Assembly: GCF_024599655.1 (NCBI RefSeq)
Contig: NZ_CP102247.1
Coordinates: 2,790,001 to 2,854,000 of the forward strand
Length of the DNA stretch: 64,000 nucleotides
Source of the DNA: Enterobacter asburiae
Lineage (GTDB): Bacteria; Pseudomonadota; Gammaproteobacteria; Enterobacterales; Enterobacteriaceae
Direction: 5' to 3'
The first letter of the stretch is position 1. Every line of letters starts with the position of its first letter. Below the pieces are notes generated by a model. The model made no database searches. It was given only the letters and a program-made list of their open reading frames with translations, and was not told where the DNA came from. Positions 41,072 through 50,762 of this stretch are shown piece by piece. The position numbers and the translations under genes were made by a program.

Positions 41072-41968
41072 ATGAGACTTGAAGATATTGAAGTGTTTGT
41101 CGAAGCCGTCAAGGCGGGTAGCCTGGCGGGCGCCGCGCGTCGGCTCTCTGTGAGCGCCATGGCGGCGTCACGGTCTCTTAATAATCTTGAGGCTGAACTG
41201 GGGGTCAGGCTGGTGCACCGCACCACGCGTTCCCTCTCACCTACCAGCGATGGTGACATTTTTTTGCCGCATGCACAGGCGCTACTGGAAGATAAAAGCA
41301 ACGCGCTTGCTGACCTGTTTCCCGAAGGGACCCACCTTTCCGGACGCCTGCGCATTACCGCCTCAGCGGGGTTTGGCCGGAAGATTGTGGCTCCCATGCT
41401 GACCCGGTTCATGCAACAGCATCCTTCCCTGCAGGTCGATTTACTCGCCACCGACGAACAGGTTGATATTGTCGGAAAAGGCATAGACGTGGCGTTACGC
41501 ATTGCGCCGCTGCGCGATAACCGGCTGGTTGCCCATCGTCTGTGTCACAACCCTCGCGATCTCTGCGCCAGCGCGACGTATCTTGCCGCCAATGGCTATC
41601 CCAAATCGTTTAACGATCTGGCGGCACACAGCTGTCTGACCACGTCAGACACCGTTCACTGGTCATTCGAACAGGGCGAACAGCGTTACAAACAAAAGGT
41701 GTCGGGCCGATTCTCCGCGAACTCTATTGAGGCAATTTTCGAAGCCTGCCTGGGAGGGTTGGGGATCGCCAATTTATCCCGCTGGTACGTAGAGCCGACG
41801 TTCAGAGAGGGTAAACTCGTGCGGATCGTTCTTGAGGATGCCCAGCCGGAATCGCTGGCAGTGTGGGCGGTTTACCCGACCTCCCGCCTGATCCCGGCAA
41901 AAGTACGAAAGTTTGTGGAAGCGCTGGAAGCCGAATTGCTGCTCAATCCGCTAACGCAACCCACCTGA
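41072..41968 (+). CDS. LysR-family regulator
   Basis: 298 residues. The N-terminal helix-turn-helix (GSLAGAARRLSVSAMAASRS) and the effector domain starting near residue 90 (LSGRLRITASAGFGRKIVAP) are standard. It is divergent from the MBL-fold and hydrolase genes by about 107 bp, so it most likely regulates them. Its stop lies 2 bp from the malI stop on the other strand. Confidence 0.92.
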   Translation: MRLEDIEVFVEAVKAGSLAGAARRLSVSAMAASRSLNNLEAELGVRLVHRTTRSLSPTSDGDIFLPHAQALLEDKSNALADLFPEGTHLSGRLRITASAGFGRKIVAPMLTRFMQQHPSLQVDLLATDEQVDIVGKGIDVALRIAPLRDNRLVAHRLCHNPRDLCASATYLAANGYPKSFNDLAAHSCLTTSDTVHWSFEQGEQRYKQKVSGRFSANSIEAIFEACLGGLGIANLSRWYVEPTFREGKLVRIVLEDAQPESLAVWAVYPTSRLIPAKVRKFVEALEAELLLNPLTQPT

Positions 41969-41970
41969 TA

Positions 41971-42999
41971 TCATTTCACCGTCACCAGCCGCGCCGCCAC
42001 AATCTGGTGCCCGGCCTGCACATCCGTATTGTCGATGCGCTGCATGATCCTGTCTGCCAGCGTGTAGCCCATCTCCCGAGCAGGGGTGGTGGCCCACACG
42101 ATCGGCAGGTCGTCGAGGGCGTTTTCACCGACGTCAGCGAACGCCCCGAGCGCCACCTGGTGGCCGAAGAAGGTTTCCACCCCGCCCTCGCCGCCTTGAC
42201 GCCCGGCGCGGATCAGGCCAAACCAGGCGCCCATGGCAATCACATCGTTGTAGCAAATCACGGCGCTGATCGTCGGACTGCTTCGCAGCAGCGCGCCTAT
42301 CGCTTCCGCCGCTTTCTTCTGGCTGGATTCACACTCCACGACCCATTCGCTGTGGAACGGCAGACCGTATTTAATTAGCGTTGCGCAGTAGCCGCCTACC
42401 CGCTCGGCGCGGGTCAGGGACGAGCTTTTCCCGCCCAGCCAGGCAATGCGCTGATGCCCGCGACGAATAAGATGCTCGGTCAGCATTTGCGCGGCCTGCA
42501 TGTTATCCGGGCGCAGCGTATCGGCCTCGTCCAGGTAGCTGGCGCGCGAAGCAAACACCAGCGGCACGCCTTTCGCGGCGGCGCGCTCGCACAGTTCGCT
42601 GCCCACGCCCGACGCTCCGGCAACGATCACCCCGTCTACCCCCTGGTTAAGCAGCATATCGAGCCGGGAGAGAAGCTGATCGGCCTCGCGACCGCCGTGC
42701 AGCAGAAAGACCATTCGTCCCTGCGCTTCAAGCGCTTCGGTTAACCCGGCGGTCAGCTCCGCATAGAAAGGTGACGTCAGGTCGCGAACTATCAGGCCAA
42801 TCACCCCGCTTTGCCCGCCGCGCAGCGCCGACGCCTGACGGTTACGCACAAAGCCCAGCTGTTCAACCGCCTCGTTCACCCGCTGACCGGTGGCAGGAGA
42901 GATTCGCCCTTTCCCGCTTAGCACCAGAGAAACGGTGCTGACGGAAACGCCCGCCGCCAGCGCGACATCGTTGATGGTGATTTTTTTCGCTACAGCCAT
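41971..42999 (-). CDS. malI: Maltose regulon regulator MalI (LacI family)
   Basis: 342 residues, LacI family. The helix-turn-helix is TINDVALAAGVSVSTVSLVL, followed by a periplasmic-binding-like effector domain. In E. coli MalI represses malXY and itself through palindromic operators, two of which lie upstream here. The inducer is not known with certainty. Confidence 0.94.
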   Translation of the reverse strand: MAVAKKITINDVALAAGVSVSTVSLVLSGKGRISPATGQRVNEAVEQLGFVRNRQASALRGGQSGVIGLIVRDLTSPFYAELTAGLTEALEAQGRMVFLLHGGREADQLLSRLDMLLNQGVDGVIVAGASGVGSELCERAAAKGVPLVFASRASYLDEADTLRPDNMQAAQMLTEHLIRRGHQRIAWLGGKSSSLTRAERVGGYCATLIKYGLPFHSEWVVECESSQKKAAEAIGALLRSSPTISAVICYNDVIAMGAWFGLIRAGRQGGEGGVETFFGHQVALGAFADVGENALDDLPIVWATTPAREMGYTLADRIMQRIDNTDVQAGHQIVAARLVTVK

Positions 43000-43028
43000 G
43001 TGTCGGCGTGACTCCCTGAAATGAGATC

Positions 43029-43044
43029 GGTAAAACGTTTTATC
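43029..43044. promoter_or_regulatory. MalI operator (malI side)
   Basis: GGTAAAACGTTTTATC, one mismatch from a perfect 16-bp palindrome. Confidence 0.85.
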
Positions 43045-43080
43045 AATACGTTATCTTTATACTACCAGTCAAAGCCTGAG

Positions 43081-43102
43081 AATGTGATTTAGCGCGCACT
43101 AA
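43081..43102. promoter_or_regulatory. Possible CRP site of malX
   Basis: AATGTGATTTAGCGCGCACT has a good left half (TGTGA) and a poor right half. A CRP site at this place is known in the E. coli malI-malX space. Confidence 0.5.
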
Positions 43103-43107
43103 ACTTT

Positions 43108-43123
43108 GATAAAACGTTTTATC
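43108..43123. promoter_or_regulatory. MalI operator (malX side)
   Basis: GATAAAACGTTTTATC, a perfect 16-bp palindrome. Confidence 0.9.
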
Positions 43124-43176
43124 TTCTCGCAGCATTGAAGCAGACAAACTGATTTTAACAATAAAGGAGTCGTTTT

Positions 43177-44769
43177 ATGACGGCGAAAGCAGCACAAAAA
43201 ATATCGCTGTGGGAATTTTTCCAGCAACTGGGTAAAACCTTTATGCTGCCCGTGGCACTCCTCTCGTTCTGCGGGATCATGCTCGGGATCGGCAGTTCGC
43301 TAAGCAGTAAAGACGTCATCACGCTGATCCCGTTCCTCGGTACCCCCGTGCTGCAGGCGATCTTCATCTGGATGAGTAAAGTCGGCTCCTTTGCGTTTAG
43401 CTTCCTGCCCGTCATGTTCTGCATCGCCATCCCGCTAGGCCTGGCGCGCGAAAATAAAGGCGTCGCGGCGTTTGCCGGTTTTGTGGGTTACGCGGTGATG
43501 AACCTGGCGGTTAACTTCTGGCTGACTGCGAAAGGCATTCTGCCGACCACCGACGCTGCCGTGCTGAAAGCCAACAACATTCAGAGCGTGATCGGTATCC
43601 AGTCCATCGATACCGGGATCCTCGGGGCAGTGATCGCGGGTGTAATTATCTGGATGCTGCACGAGCGCTTCCACAATATCCGCCTGCCGGATGCCCTGGC
43701 CTTCTTCGGCGGTACCCGCTTCGTACCGATTATCACCCTGGTGGTGATGGGCCTGTTTGGTCTGATCATTCCACTGATCTGGCCGGTCTTCGCGATGGGC
43801 ATCAACGGCATTGGCCGCATCATCAACGGCGCGGGAGATTTTGGTCCGATGATCTTCGGCACCGGCGAGCGTCTGCTCCTGCCGTTTGGTCTGCAGCATA
43901 TCCTGGTGGCCCTGATTCGCTTCACCGAAGCGGGCGGTACGATGGAGGTGTGCGGTCACGACGTGAGCGGCGCGCTGACCATCTTCCAGGCGCAGCTGAG
44001 CTGCCCGACCACCCACGGCTTCTCCGAAAGCGCCACCCGCTTCCTGTCTCAGGGTAAAATGCCTGCCTTCCTCGGCGGCCTGCCGGGTGCCGCGCTGGCG
44101 ATGTACCACTGCGCGCGCCCGGAAAACCGTCATAAAATTAAAGGCCTGCTGATTTCCGGCGTCATCGCCTGCGTCGTGGGCGGTACCACCGAGCCAATCG
44201 AATTCCTGTTCCTGTTCGTCGCGCCGGTGCTGTACCTCATCCACGCGGTGCTGACCGGCCTGGGCTTTACCGTGATGGCGGTGCTGGGCGTGACCATCGG
44301 CAACACCGACGGCAACGTGATCGACTTCGTGGTGTTCGGGATCCTGCACGGCCTGTCCACCAAGTGGTACCTGGTGCCGGTCGTGGCGGCTATCTGGTTC
44401 GCGGTGTACTACGGTATCTTCCGCTTCGCCATCACCCGCTTTAACCTGAAAACGCCTGGCCGCGATACCGATACGGCAAGCAGCGTTGAACAGGCGGTAG
44501 CCGGGACCGTGGGCAAGTCTGGCTATAACACCCCGGCCATTCTGGCGGCGCTGGGCGGTGCGGATAACATCACCTCTCTGGATAACTGCATTACCCGCCT
44601 GCGTCTGTCGGTGGCGGATATGTCAAAAGTGAATACCAACGCCCTGAAAGCCAACCGGGCCATTGGCGTGGTACAGTTAAATCAGCACAATTTGCAGGTG
44701 GTTATCGGCCCGCAGGTGCAGTCGGTGAAGGATGAGCTGGCTACCCTGATGCGAACAGTAGAAGCCTGA
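43177..44769 (+). CDS. malX: PTS maltose/glucose-specific EIICB component MalX
   Basis: 530 residues (E. coli 530). The membrane EIIC domain fills about residues 1-420, and the EIIB domain with the phospho-Cys motif DNCITRLRL follows near residue 470. MalX can take up glucose or maltose when expressed. It is followed by malY after a hairpin attenuator. Confidence 0.95.
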   Translation: MTAKAAQKISLWEFFQQLGKTFMLPVALLSFCGIMLGIGSSLSSKDVITLIPFLGTPVLQAIFIWMSKVGSFAFSFLPVMFCIAIPLGLARENKGVAAFAGFVGYAVMNLAVNFWLTAKGILPTTDAAVLKANNIQSVIGIQSIDTGILGAVIAGVIIWMLHERFHNIRLPDALAFFGGTRFVPIITLVVMGLFGLIIPLIWPVFAMGINGIGRIINGAGDFGPMIFGTGERLLLPFGLQHILVALIRFTEAGGTMEVCGHDVSGALTIFQAQLSCPTTHGFSESATRFLSQGKMPAFLGGLPGAALAMYHCARPENRHKIKGLLISGVIACVVGGTTEPIEFLFLFVAPVLYLIHAVLTGLGFTVMAVLGVTIGNTDGNVIDFVVFGILHGLSTKWYLVPVVAAIWFAVYYGIFRFAITRFNLKTPGRDTDTASSVEQAVAGTVGKSGYNTPAILAALGGADNITSLDNCITRLRLSVADMSKVNTNALKANRAIGVVQLNQHNLQVVIGPQVQSVKDELATLMRTVEA

Positions 44770-44777
44770 TGCCTCAG

Positions 44778-44799
44778 CCCCCTCTCATGAGGGGGTTTT
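44778..44799 (+). terminator. Hairpin between malX and malY
   Basis: CCCCCTC/GAGGGGG stem, TCAT loop, TTTTA tail. It is probably partial, reducing malY relative to malX. Confidence 0.7.
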
Positions 44800-44817
44800 A
44801 CTTTAAGGATTAACGTC

Positions 44818-45990
44818 ATGTTTGATTTCTCTACCGTCGTGGATCGACACGGCACCTGGTGTACCCAGTGGGACTACGTCGCCGACCGCTTTGGCGCGGT
44901 CGACCTGCTGCCCTTCACCATCTCGGATATGGATTTCGCTACCGCTCCCTGCATTACCGACGCGCTGCATCAGCGCATCAATCACGGCGTGTTGGGCTAC
45001 AGCCGCTGGAAGAACGATGAGTTTCTCGCCGCCGTCGCGCACTGGTTCCAGCAGCGCTTTAACAGCCAGATTGAGACCGAATCGGTCGTTTATGGCCCTT
45101 CCGTTATTTATATGGTTTCTGAGTTGATTCGTCTCTGGTCAAACCCCGGCGACGGCGTGGTGGTACATACCCCGGCATACGATGCGTTTTACAAAGCCAT
45201 CGAAGGCAATGGGCGTCACGTGGTGCCCGTAGAGATGGAAAAGCATGCCGCTGGCTGGCTGGGAAACATGGCTGCGCTGGAAGCGGCCCTGGCGAAACCT
45301 GAAAACAAAATTTTGCTGCTGTGCAGCCCGCAAAACCCGACCGGCAAGGTCTGGACGCGGGAAGAACTGACGCAGATGGCGGAACTGTGCGAGCGCTATG
45401 ACGTGGCGGTTATCAGTGATGAAATCCATATGGATATGGTGTGGGGCGAGCATCGTCACACGCCGTGGAACGCGGTGGCGCGCGGTAAATGGGCGCTTCT
45501 CACCTCCGGCTCGAAAAGCTTTAATATTCCGGCGCTGACGGGCGCTTACGGCCTTATTGGCGATGAGGAGAGCCGTAACGGTTATCTCAGCGCGCTAAAA
45601 GGCCGGGACGGCCTCTCTTCCCCTTCCGTGCTGGCGCTGACGGCGCATATCGCCGCCTATCAGCAGGGAGCGCCGTGGCTGGATGCCCTGCGGGGTTATC
45701 TGGAAGGGAATTTGTTGTATATCGCACAGGAACTAAACAGCGCTTTTCCGAAACTGAACTGGCAGCCGCCAGAAGCGACCTATCTGGCCTGGATTGACCT
45801 GCGTCCGCTGAATATTGACGATCGGGCGCTGCAAAAAGTGCTGATCGAGCAGCAAAAGGTTGCCATCATGCCGGGATATACCTACGGCAAGGAGGGAAAT
45901 GGCTTTGTTCGCCTGAATGCGGGCTGCCCGCGCAGCAAGCTGGAACAAGGCGTTCAGCGCCTCATTGCCGGGATTAACGCACTCCTGTAA
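44818..45990 (+). CDS. malY: Cystathionine beta-lyase/maltose regulon modulator MalY
   Basis: 390 residues, fold-type I PLP enzyme. The PLP lysine is in LTSGSKSFNIPALTG, and the SPQNPTGKVW motif is present. MalY has beta-C-S lyase activity and also binds MalT to repress the maltose regulon. It is in one operon with malX. Confidence 0.95.
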   Translation: MFDFSTVVDRHGTWCTQWDYVADRFGAVDLLPFTISDMDFATAPCITDALHQRINHGVLGYSRWKNDEFLAAVAHWFQQRFNSQIETESVVYGPSVIYMVSELIRLWSNPGDGVVVHTPAYDAFYKAIEGNGRHVVPVEMEKHAAGWLGNMAALEAALAKPENKILLLCSPQNPTGKVWTREELTQMAELCERYDVAVISDEIHMDMVWGEHRHTPWNAVARGKWALLTSGSKSFNIPALTGAYGLIGDEESRNGYLSALKGRDGLSSPSVLALTAHIAAYQQGAPWLDALRGYLEGNLLYIAQELNSAFPKLNWQPPEATYLAWIDLRPLNIDDRALQKVLIEQQKVAIMPGYTYGKEGNGFVRLNAGCPRSKLEQGVQRLIAGINALL

Positions 45991-46086
45991 TCAATTTGCG
46001 CAACGGAATATTCCCTTGCGCAAATAGCTTTTTACCCCGTTTTGTTTTTATAATATGGCGCACTTTAACCAGAAAAGAGTGCGACC

Positions 46087-47088
46087 ATGATTGATACACG
46101 CCTGCCTTTAACTGATATTCATCGTCACCTTGACGGTAACATTCGTGCCCAAACCATCCTCGATCTTGGCCGCCAGTTCAATTTAACGCTTCCAGCGCAG
46201 ACGCTTGAGTCGCTGATCCCGCATGTACAGGTGACCTCCAATGAACCGGACCTGGTCAGCTTCCTGAGCAAACTCGACTGGGGCGTGAAGATGCTGGCCT
46301 CGCTGGATGCCTGCCGCCGCGTGGCGTTTGAGAACATTGAAGATGCGGCCCGTAACGGCCTGCATTACGTCGAGCTGCGCTTCTCGCCGGGCTACATGGC
46401 GATGACCCACAACCTGCCCGTTGCAGGCGTTGTAGAAGCCGTCATTGAAGGCGTCCGCGAAGGGTGTAAAACCTTCGACGTTCAGGCCCGTCTGATTGGC
46501 ATTATGAGCCGTACGTTCGGCGAAGCCGCCTGCCTGCAGGAGCTGGAAGCGCTGCTGGCCCATCGCGATGCCATCACCGCGGTCGACCTCGCCGGCGACG
46601 AGCTGGGCTTCCCGGGCAGTCTGTTCCTCTCCCACTTCAACCGCGCGCGCGATGCCGGCTGGCACATTACCGTGCATGCGGGTGAAGCGGCTGGCCCGGA
46701 AAGCATCTGGCAGGCCATCCGCGAGCTGGGCGCCGAGCGTATCGGTCACGGCGTGAAGGCGGTTGAAGATCGCGCCCTGATGGATTTCCTGGCGGAGCAG
46801 CGTATCGGGATTGAGTCGTGTTTGACGTCTAACATTCAGACCAGCACCGTGGCAACGCTGGCGCATCATCCGCTGAAAACGTTCCTCGAGCACGGCGTGC
46901 TGGCCTCGCTGAACACCGACGACCCTGCGGTTCAGGGCGTGGATATCATCCACGAGTACAACATCGCCGCACCGCAGGCGGGCTTGAGCCGCGAGCAGAT
47001 CCGTCAGGCGCAGATTAACGGGCTGGAAATTGCCTTCCTGACGCCTGAAGAGAAGCAGGCGCTGCGGGATAAGGTGGCAACCGCGTAA
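46087..47088 (+). CDS. add: Adenosine deaminase
   Basis: 333 residues, same as E. coli. It deaminates adenosine to inosine for purine salvage. Zinc ligands are His12 and His14 in DIHRHLDGN and His in VHAGEAAGPES; the catalytic TDDPAVQG end is present. It has its own leader after malY, so it is probably a separate transcript. Confidence 0.97.
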   Translation: MIDTRLPLTDIHRHLDGNIRAQTILDLGRQFNLTLPAQTLESLIPHVQVTSNEPDLVSFLSKLDWGVKMLASLDACRRVAFENIEDAARNGLHYVELRFSPGYMAMTHNLPVAGVVEAVIEGVREGCKTFDVQARLIGIMSRTFGEAACLQELEALLAHRDAITAVDLAGDELGFPGSLFLSHFNRARDAGWHITVHAGEAAGPESIWQAIRELGAERIGHGVKAVEDRALMDFLAEQRIGIESCLTSNIQTSTVATLAHHPLKTFLEHGVLASLNTDDPAVQGVDIIHEYNIAAPQAGLSREQIRQAQINGLEIAFLTPEEKQALRDKVATA

Positions 47089-47095
47089 ACCCTTT

Positions 47096-47127
47096 GCCGG
47101 GTGGCGGCTACGCCTAACCCGGCCTAC
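47096..47127. repeat. REP element after add
   Basis: GCCGGGTGGCGGCTACGCC with its palindromic partner AACCCGGCCTAC between convergent add and ydgJ. Confidence 0.8.
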
Positions 47128-47142
47128 AAAAGCATTTCAAAC

Positions 47143-48183
47143 TTATGCCAGACAGAGCGTGGCGCGATGTTTGGCAGATTCGATGCCCAGTTCAATCAGC
47201 TCCATAATCTGAATCGCCTGGCTGGCCGGAACCGGATTGTCTCCCGTGCCGTTAAGCGCATCGCGGATGGCCGCATAGTAGGCCGGATAGTTTCCCGGGA
47301 TCGTCAGCAGGGTCTCCTCAACGAGTTCCTCGCCTTCAACCCGCGTGACCACGCCGTCGCGCATGTCATAGCCCCAGTCTTCCTGCGGTAAACGTTCACC
47401 GCTTTTCAGACGGTCCTCCTGCGGATCGAGACCAAACTTCACGTAGCTCCCGCGCGTACCGTGAATGATATAGCGGGCCGATTCTGCGGCCGCGACCATC
47501 GTGCCGTGCAGCACAATCCGCCGCTGCGGGTAGCTGAGCACTGCGTGGAAGTAATCGGTTGTCTGCGCGCCGGGCCTGAGCTGGGCCAGATCGACCGTCA
47601 TGCTCACCGGCAGACCAAAAAGATTGACGGCCTGATCGAGCAGGTGCGGGGCTAAATCGTACCAGATACCGCTGCCCGGACCGGCCTGCTCGCGCCAGCG
47701 GTTTCTCACCTGCGGACGGAAGCGGTCAAAGTGCGATTCAAAAAAGAGGATCTCCCCTAGCGTGCCCTCGCTGAGAAGCCTTTTTACCGTCAGAAAATCG
47801 CTGTCCCAGCGGCGGTTATGGAATACCGACAGCAGCCTGCCCAGGCTCTTTGCCAGCGCATCCAGCTCGCGAGCCTGAGACAGCGTGACGGTAAAGGGCT
47901 TATCGACAACCACGTGCTTACCGGCTTCCAGCGCGGCTTTTGCAAGCGGAAAGTGGGTGTCGTTCGGCGTGGGGATGACGATTAAATCAATATTCGGATC
48001 GTTGAAAAGGTGTTTAGGTTCAGAGACAACCGGCACGGAGGGCCAGTCGGCGTGGACTTTAGCGGCATCGCTGCTGGATACCGCCGCCAGCGCCATCCCC
48101 GGCGTCCCGGCAATCAGAGGCGCATGAAACGTTTTGCTCGCGTACCCGTAGCCGATAAGCCCGACGCGGATATTATCACTCAT
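47143..48183 (-). CDS. ydgJ: Gfo/Idh/MocA-family oxidoreductase YdgJ
   Basis: 346 residues (E. coli 346). The N-terminal Rossmann fold GLIGYGYASK is followed by PTPNDTHFPLAKAAL and the EKP-like VVDKPFTV motif, then the C-terminal alpha/beta domain. It is an NAD(P)-dependent sugar or polyol dehydrogenase of unknown substrate. It stands alone, convergent with add. Confidence 0.93.
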   Translation of the reverse strand: MSDNIRVGLIGYGYASKTFHAPLIAGTPGMALAAVSSSDAAKVHADWPSVPVVSEPKHLFNDPNIDLIVIPTPNDTHFPLAKAALEAGKHVVVDKPFTVTLSQARELDALAKSLGRLLSVFHNRRWDSDFLTVKRLLSEGTLGEILFFESHFDRFRPQVRNRWREQAGPGSGIWYDLAPHLLDQAVNLFGLPVSMTVDLAQLRPGAQTTDYFHAVLSYPQRRIVLHGTMVAAAESARYIIHGTRGSYVKFGLDPQEDRLKSGERLPQEDWGYDMRDGVVTRVEGEELVEETLLTIPGNYPAYYAAIRDALNGTGDNPVPASQAIQIMELIELGIESAKHRATLCLA

Positions 48184-48414
48184 AGTGCCATCCTCTTTTA
48201 TGACGTTCTTATTTCACACTGGCTAACCTGTCATGACCACAGATTAATAATGTGCCATATGACTTAAAATAGCAGGTTGTACGGGTTGTTTTTGTTACAT
48301 AGTATTAACCTACTGATTTTGTTTAAGGGAACCGTTCCCAAAGCTCTTGCCGTCGGGGAAACGTCGCTGTAACATTTGCGCCCTGTATTTATGGATAAAG
48401 TACAATTACGAATC

Positions 48415-48552
48415 ATGACGTCAATTATTAATCGAATCATTGAATTAGCGGGATGGATTGTCCTTGGGGTTTCGGTCATTTTGCTGGGCGTTGCCAGCCA
48501 TATCGATAACTACCAGCCGCCGGAGCCTGTCACAGTCGCCCAACCTAAGTAA
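48415..48552 (+). CDS. blr: Small divisome membrane protein Blr
   Basis: 45 residues. The core GWIVLGVSVILLGVASHIDN, then YQPPE matches E. coli Blr (41 residues), a one-span protein found with the division machinery and linked to beta-lactam tolerance. The E. coli start codon is ATT here, so translation should begin four codons upstream at the ATG of 48415. Confidence 0.9.
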   Translation: MTSIINRIIELAGWIVLGVSVILLGVASHIDNYQPPEPVTVAQPK

Positions 48553-48783
48553 CCGGTTACCGCAATAAAGAGTGACATAATATGTCAGTTACTTATTGCC
48601 AGCCCTGGTGAACACGGTTAACCTTCTCTTCCAGGCATCGTCTGATGCCTGAATTTCAGCAAAGAAAACTCCTAATTTCGTCGCGTTACCTGAGTGGGCT
48701 GTTTACGTCTTAATTAATCCGTTTATTATTCGACCGAATTACCTTAACTGGTATTACTCACTTTTATATGGAAACTTATTAAT

Positions 48784-48999
48784 ATGACAGTTCAGGACTA
48801 TTTATTAAAATTTCGCAAGATCAATTCGCTTGAGAGCCTGGAAAAACTGTTTGACCATCTGAACTACACCCTGTCGGATAATCAGGACATCATTAATATG
48901 TATCGCGCCGCTGACCATCGCCGTGCGGAGCTGGTTTCCGGTGGTCGTTTGTTCAACGTCGGTGAAGTGCCTAAGTCCGTATGGCGTTACGTTTTATAA
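48784..48999 (+). CDS. cnu: OriC-binding nucleoid-associated protein Cnu (Hha family)
   Basis: 71 residues, same length as E. coli Cnu (YdgT) and nearly identical (LKFRKINSLESLEKLFDHLN). It pairs with H-NS to silence acquired genes. About 230 bp of leader precede it. Confidence 0.96.
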   Translation: MTVQDYLLKFRKINSLESLEKLFDHLNYTLSDNQDIINMYRAADHRRAELVSGGRLFNVGEVPKSVWRYVL

Positions 49000-49085
49000 G
49001 AAAGTAGCCATCCGCGCGAAATGTTATATACTCTCCGCCCTGCAAACTGGCTGTACAACATTTCGCGCAGATTATGGGAGAGTTC

Positions 49086-49526
49086 ATGACCGCAACGCCT
49101 GGAGAACGCATTGGAGGCTGGTTAATCGCCCCACTGGCATGGCTGCTGGTTGCCTTATTAAGCGCATCGCTTGCGCTGCTGCTGTATACCACCGCATTAG
49201 TTACCCCTCACGCCATCCAGACCCTGATGTCGCAAAGCGTGCTGAATATTGCGATGTGGTTTGTGTCGTTCGTTTTCGCGATTGGAATGTGGTACTACAC
49301 GCTGTGGCTGACCATTGCCTTCTTTAAGCGCCGCAAGAGTGTGCCGAAGCACTACATCATCTGGCTGCTGATTTCGGTTCTGCTGGCGGTGAAAGCCTTT
49401 GCTTTTTCGCCCGTTTCAGACGCTCTGGCCGTTCGTCAGCTGCTTTTCCCACTGCTGGCTGCGGCGCTGCTGGTGCCCTATTTCAAGCGTTCGACGCGGG
49501 TGAAAAACACCTTCGTGAACCCGTAA
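49086..49526 (+). CDS. ydgK: Inner membrane protein YdgK (DUF2569)
   Basis: 146 residues with four membrane segments (for example IGGWLIAPLAWLLVALLSA). It is like E. coli YdgK, whose role is unknown. The ATG at 49086 has GGGAGAG in front. It lies upstream of the rsx operon with a terminator between. Confidence 0.9.
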   Translation: MTATPGERIGGWLIAPLAWLLVALLSASLALLLYTTALVTPHAIQTLMSQSVLNIAMWFVSFVFAIGMWYYTLWLTIAFFKRRKSVPKHYIIWLLISVLLAVKAFAFSPVSDALAVRQLLFPLLAAALLVPYFKRSTRVKNTFVNP

Positions 49527-49547
49527 TAACCCTACAGATAACCTGTT

Positions 49548-49588
49548 GTCGCCTGCGTTGGTTTGTCCGATAATAGGCGGCTTTTTTA
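49548..49588 (+). terminator. Terminator after ydgK
   Basis: GTCGCCT/AGGCGGC stem (one G-U pair), 20-nt loop, then seven T just before rsxA. Confidence 0.65.
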
Positions 49589-49602
49589 TTTCAGGCTAAA
49601 TA

Positions 49603-50184
49603 ATGACCGATTACTTACTGCTCTTTGTCGGCACCGTGCTGGTTAACAACTTCGTTCTGGTGAAGTTCCTTGGCCTGTGCCCGTTTATGGGCGTGTCCAA
49701 AAAGCTGGAAACGGCGATGGGCATGGGGCTGGCGACGACCTTCGTGATGACGCTGGCGTCCATCTGCGCGTGGTGGATCGATACCTGGATCCTCATCCCG
49801 CTGGGGTTAACCTATCTTCGTACGCTGGCCTTTATTCTGGTTATCGCGGTGGTGGTGCAATTTACCGAAATGGTGGTGCGCAAAACCAGCCCGGCGCTTT
49901 ATCGCCTGCTGGGCATCTTCCTGCCGCTGATCACCACCAACTGCGCCGTTCTCGGCGTGGCGCTGCTGAACATCAACCTTGGCCATAACTTTATGCAGTC
50001 GGCGCTGTATGGTTTTTCTGCGGCAGTCGGTTTCTCCCTGGTAATGGTGCTGTTCGCCTCCATTCGCGAGCGCCTGGCAGCAGCGGATATTCCTGCGCCC
50101 TTCCGCGGTAACGCGATTGCGCTGGTGACCGCAGGTTTAATGTCTCTGGCCTTTATGGGCTTTAGTGGTCTGGTGAAGTTGTAA
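49603..50184 (+). CDS. rsxA: SoxR-reducing complex subunit RsxA
   Basis: 193 residues with about six membrane segments (RnfA family). The complex moves electrons from NADH to SoxR to switch off the superoxide response, and in other species is the Rnf ion pump. Its stop overlaps the rsxB start (TAATG). Confidence 0.97.
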   Translation: MTDYLLLFVGTVLVNNFVLVKFLGLCPFMGVSKKLETAMGMGLATTFVMTLASICAWWIDTWILIPLGLTYLRTLAFILVIAVVVQFTEMVVRKTSPALYRLLGIFLPLITTNCAVLGVALLNINLGHNFMQSALYGFSAAVGFSLVMVLFASIRERLAAADIPAPFRGNAIALVTAGLMSLAFMGFSGLVKL

Positions 50185-50762
50185 TGAATGCTATCTGGAT
50201 TGCCATCGCCTCTATCAGCGTTCTGGGGTTGGTGTTTGGCCTTATCCTGGGTTACGCCTCCCGCCGTTTCGCGGTAGAGGACGATCCTGTTGTTGAGAAA
50301 ATTGATGAGCTGCTGCCGCAAAGCCAGTGCGGGCAGTGTGGCTATCCCGGCTGCCGCCCCTATGCCGAAGCGGTAGGGATTCAGGGTGAAAAAATTAACC
50401 GCTGCGCCCCCGGCGGCGAAGCGGTGATGCTGAAAATCGCGACCCTGCTCAACGTTGATCCGCAGCCCGTTGACGGCGATGCGGACGTGCAGGAGCCGGT
50501 CCGTGCCCTGGCCGTGATCGACGAAGCCAACTGCATCGGCTGCACCAAATGTATTCAGGCCTGCCCGGTTGACGCCATCGTGGGCGCAACCCGCGCTATG
50601 CACACCGTCGTGGCGGACCTCTGCACCGGCTGTAACCTCTGCGTGGCCCCCTGCCCGACGCAATGTATCGAGCTGCGCCCGGTTGAAACGACTACCGAAA
50701 GCTGGAAGTGGGATCTTCAAACCATTCCGGTTCGCAATATTCCTGTGGAACAACATGCTTAA
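50184..50762 (+). CDS. rsxB: SoxR-reducing complex subunit RsxB (ferredoxin)
   Basis: 192 residues. An N-terminal membrane anchor is followed by a Cys motif CGQCGYPGC and two [4Fe-4S] motifs (CIGCTKCIQACP and CTGCNLCVAPCP). It is the electron-carrying subunit next to RsxA. It overlaps rsxC by 8 bp. Confidence 0.97.
   Translation: MNAIWIAIASISVLGLVFGLILGYASRRFAVEDDPVVEKIDELLPQSQCGQCGYPGCRPYAEAVGIQGEKINRCAPGGEAVMLKIATLLNVDPQPVDGDADVQEPVRALAVIDEANCIGCTKCIQACPVDAIVGATRAMHTVVADLCTGCNLCVAPCPTQCIELRPVETTTESWKWDLQTIPVRNIPVEQHA

Noticed and set aside
43435..44349. Long frame opposite malX
   Set aside because: His/Gln/Asp-rich composition typical of antisense to a membrane protein gene.
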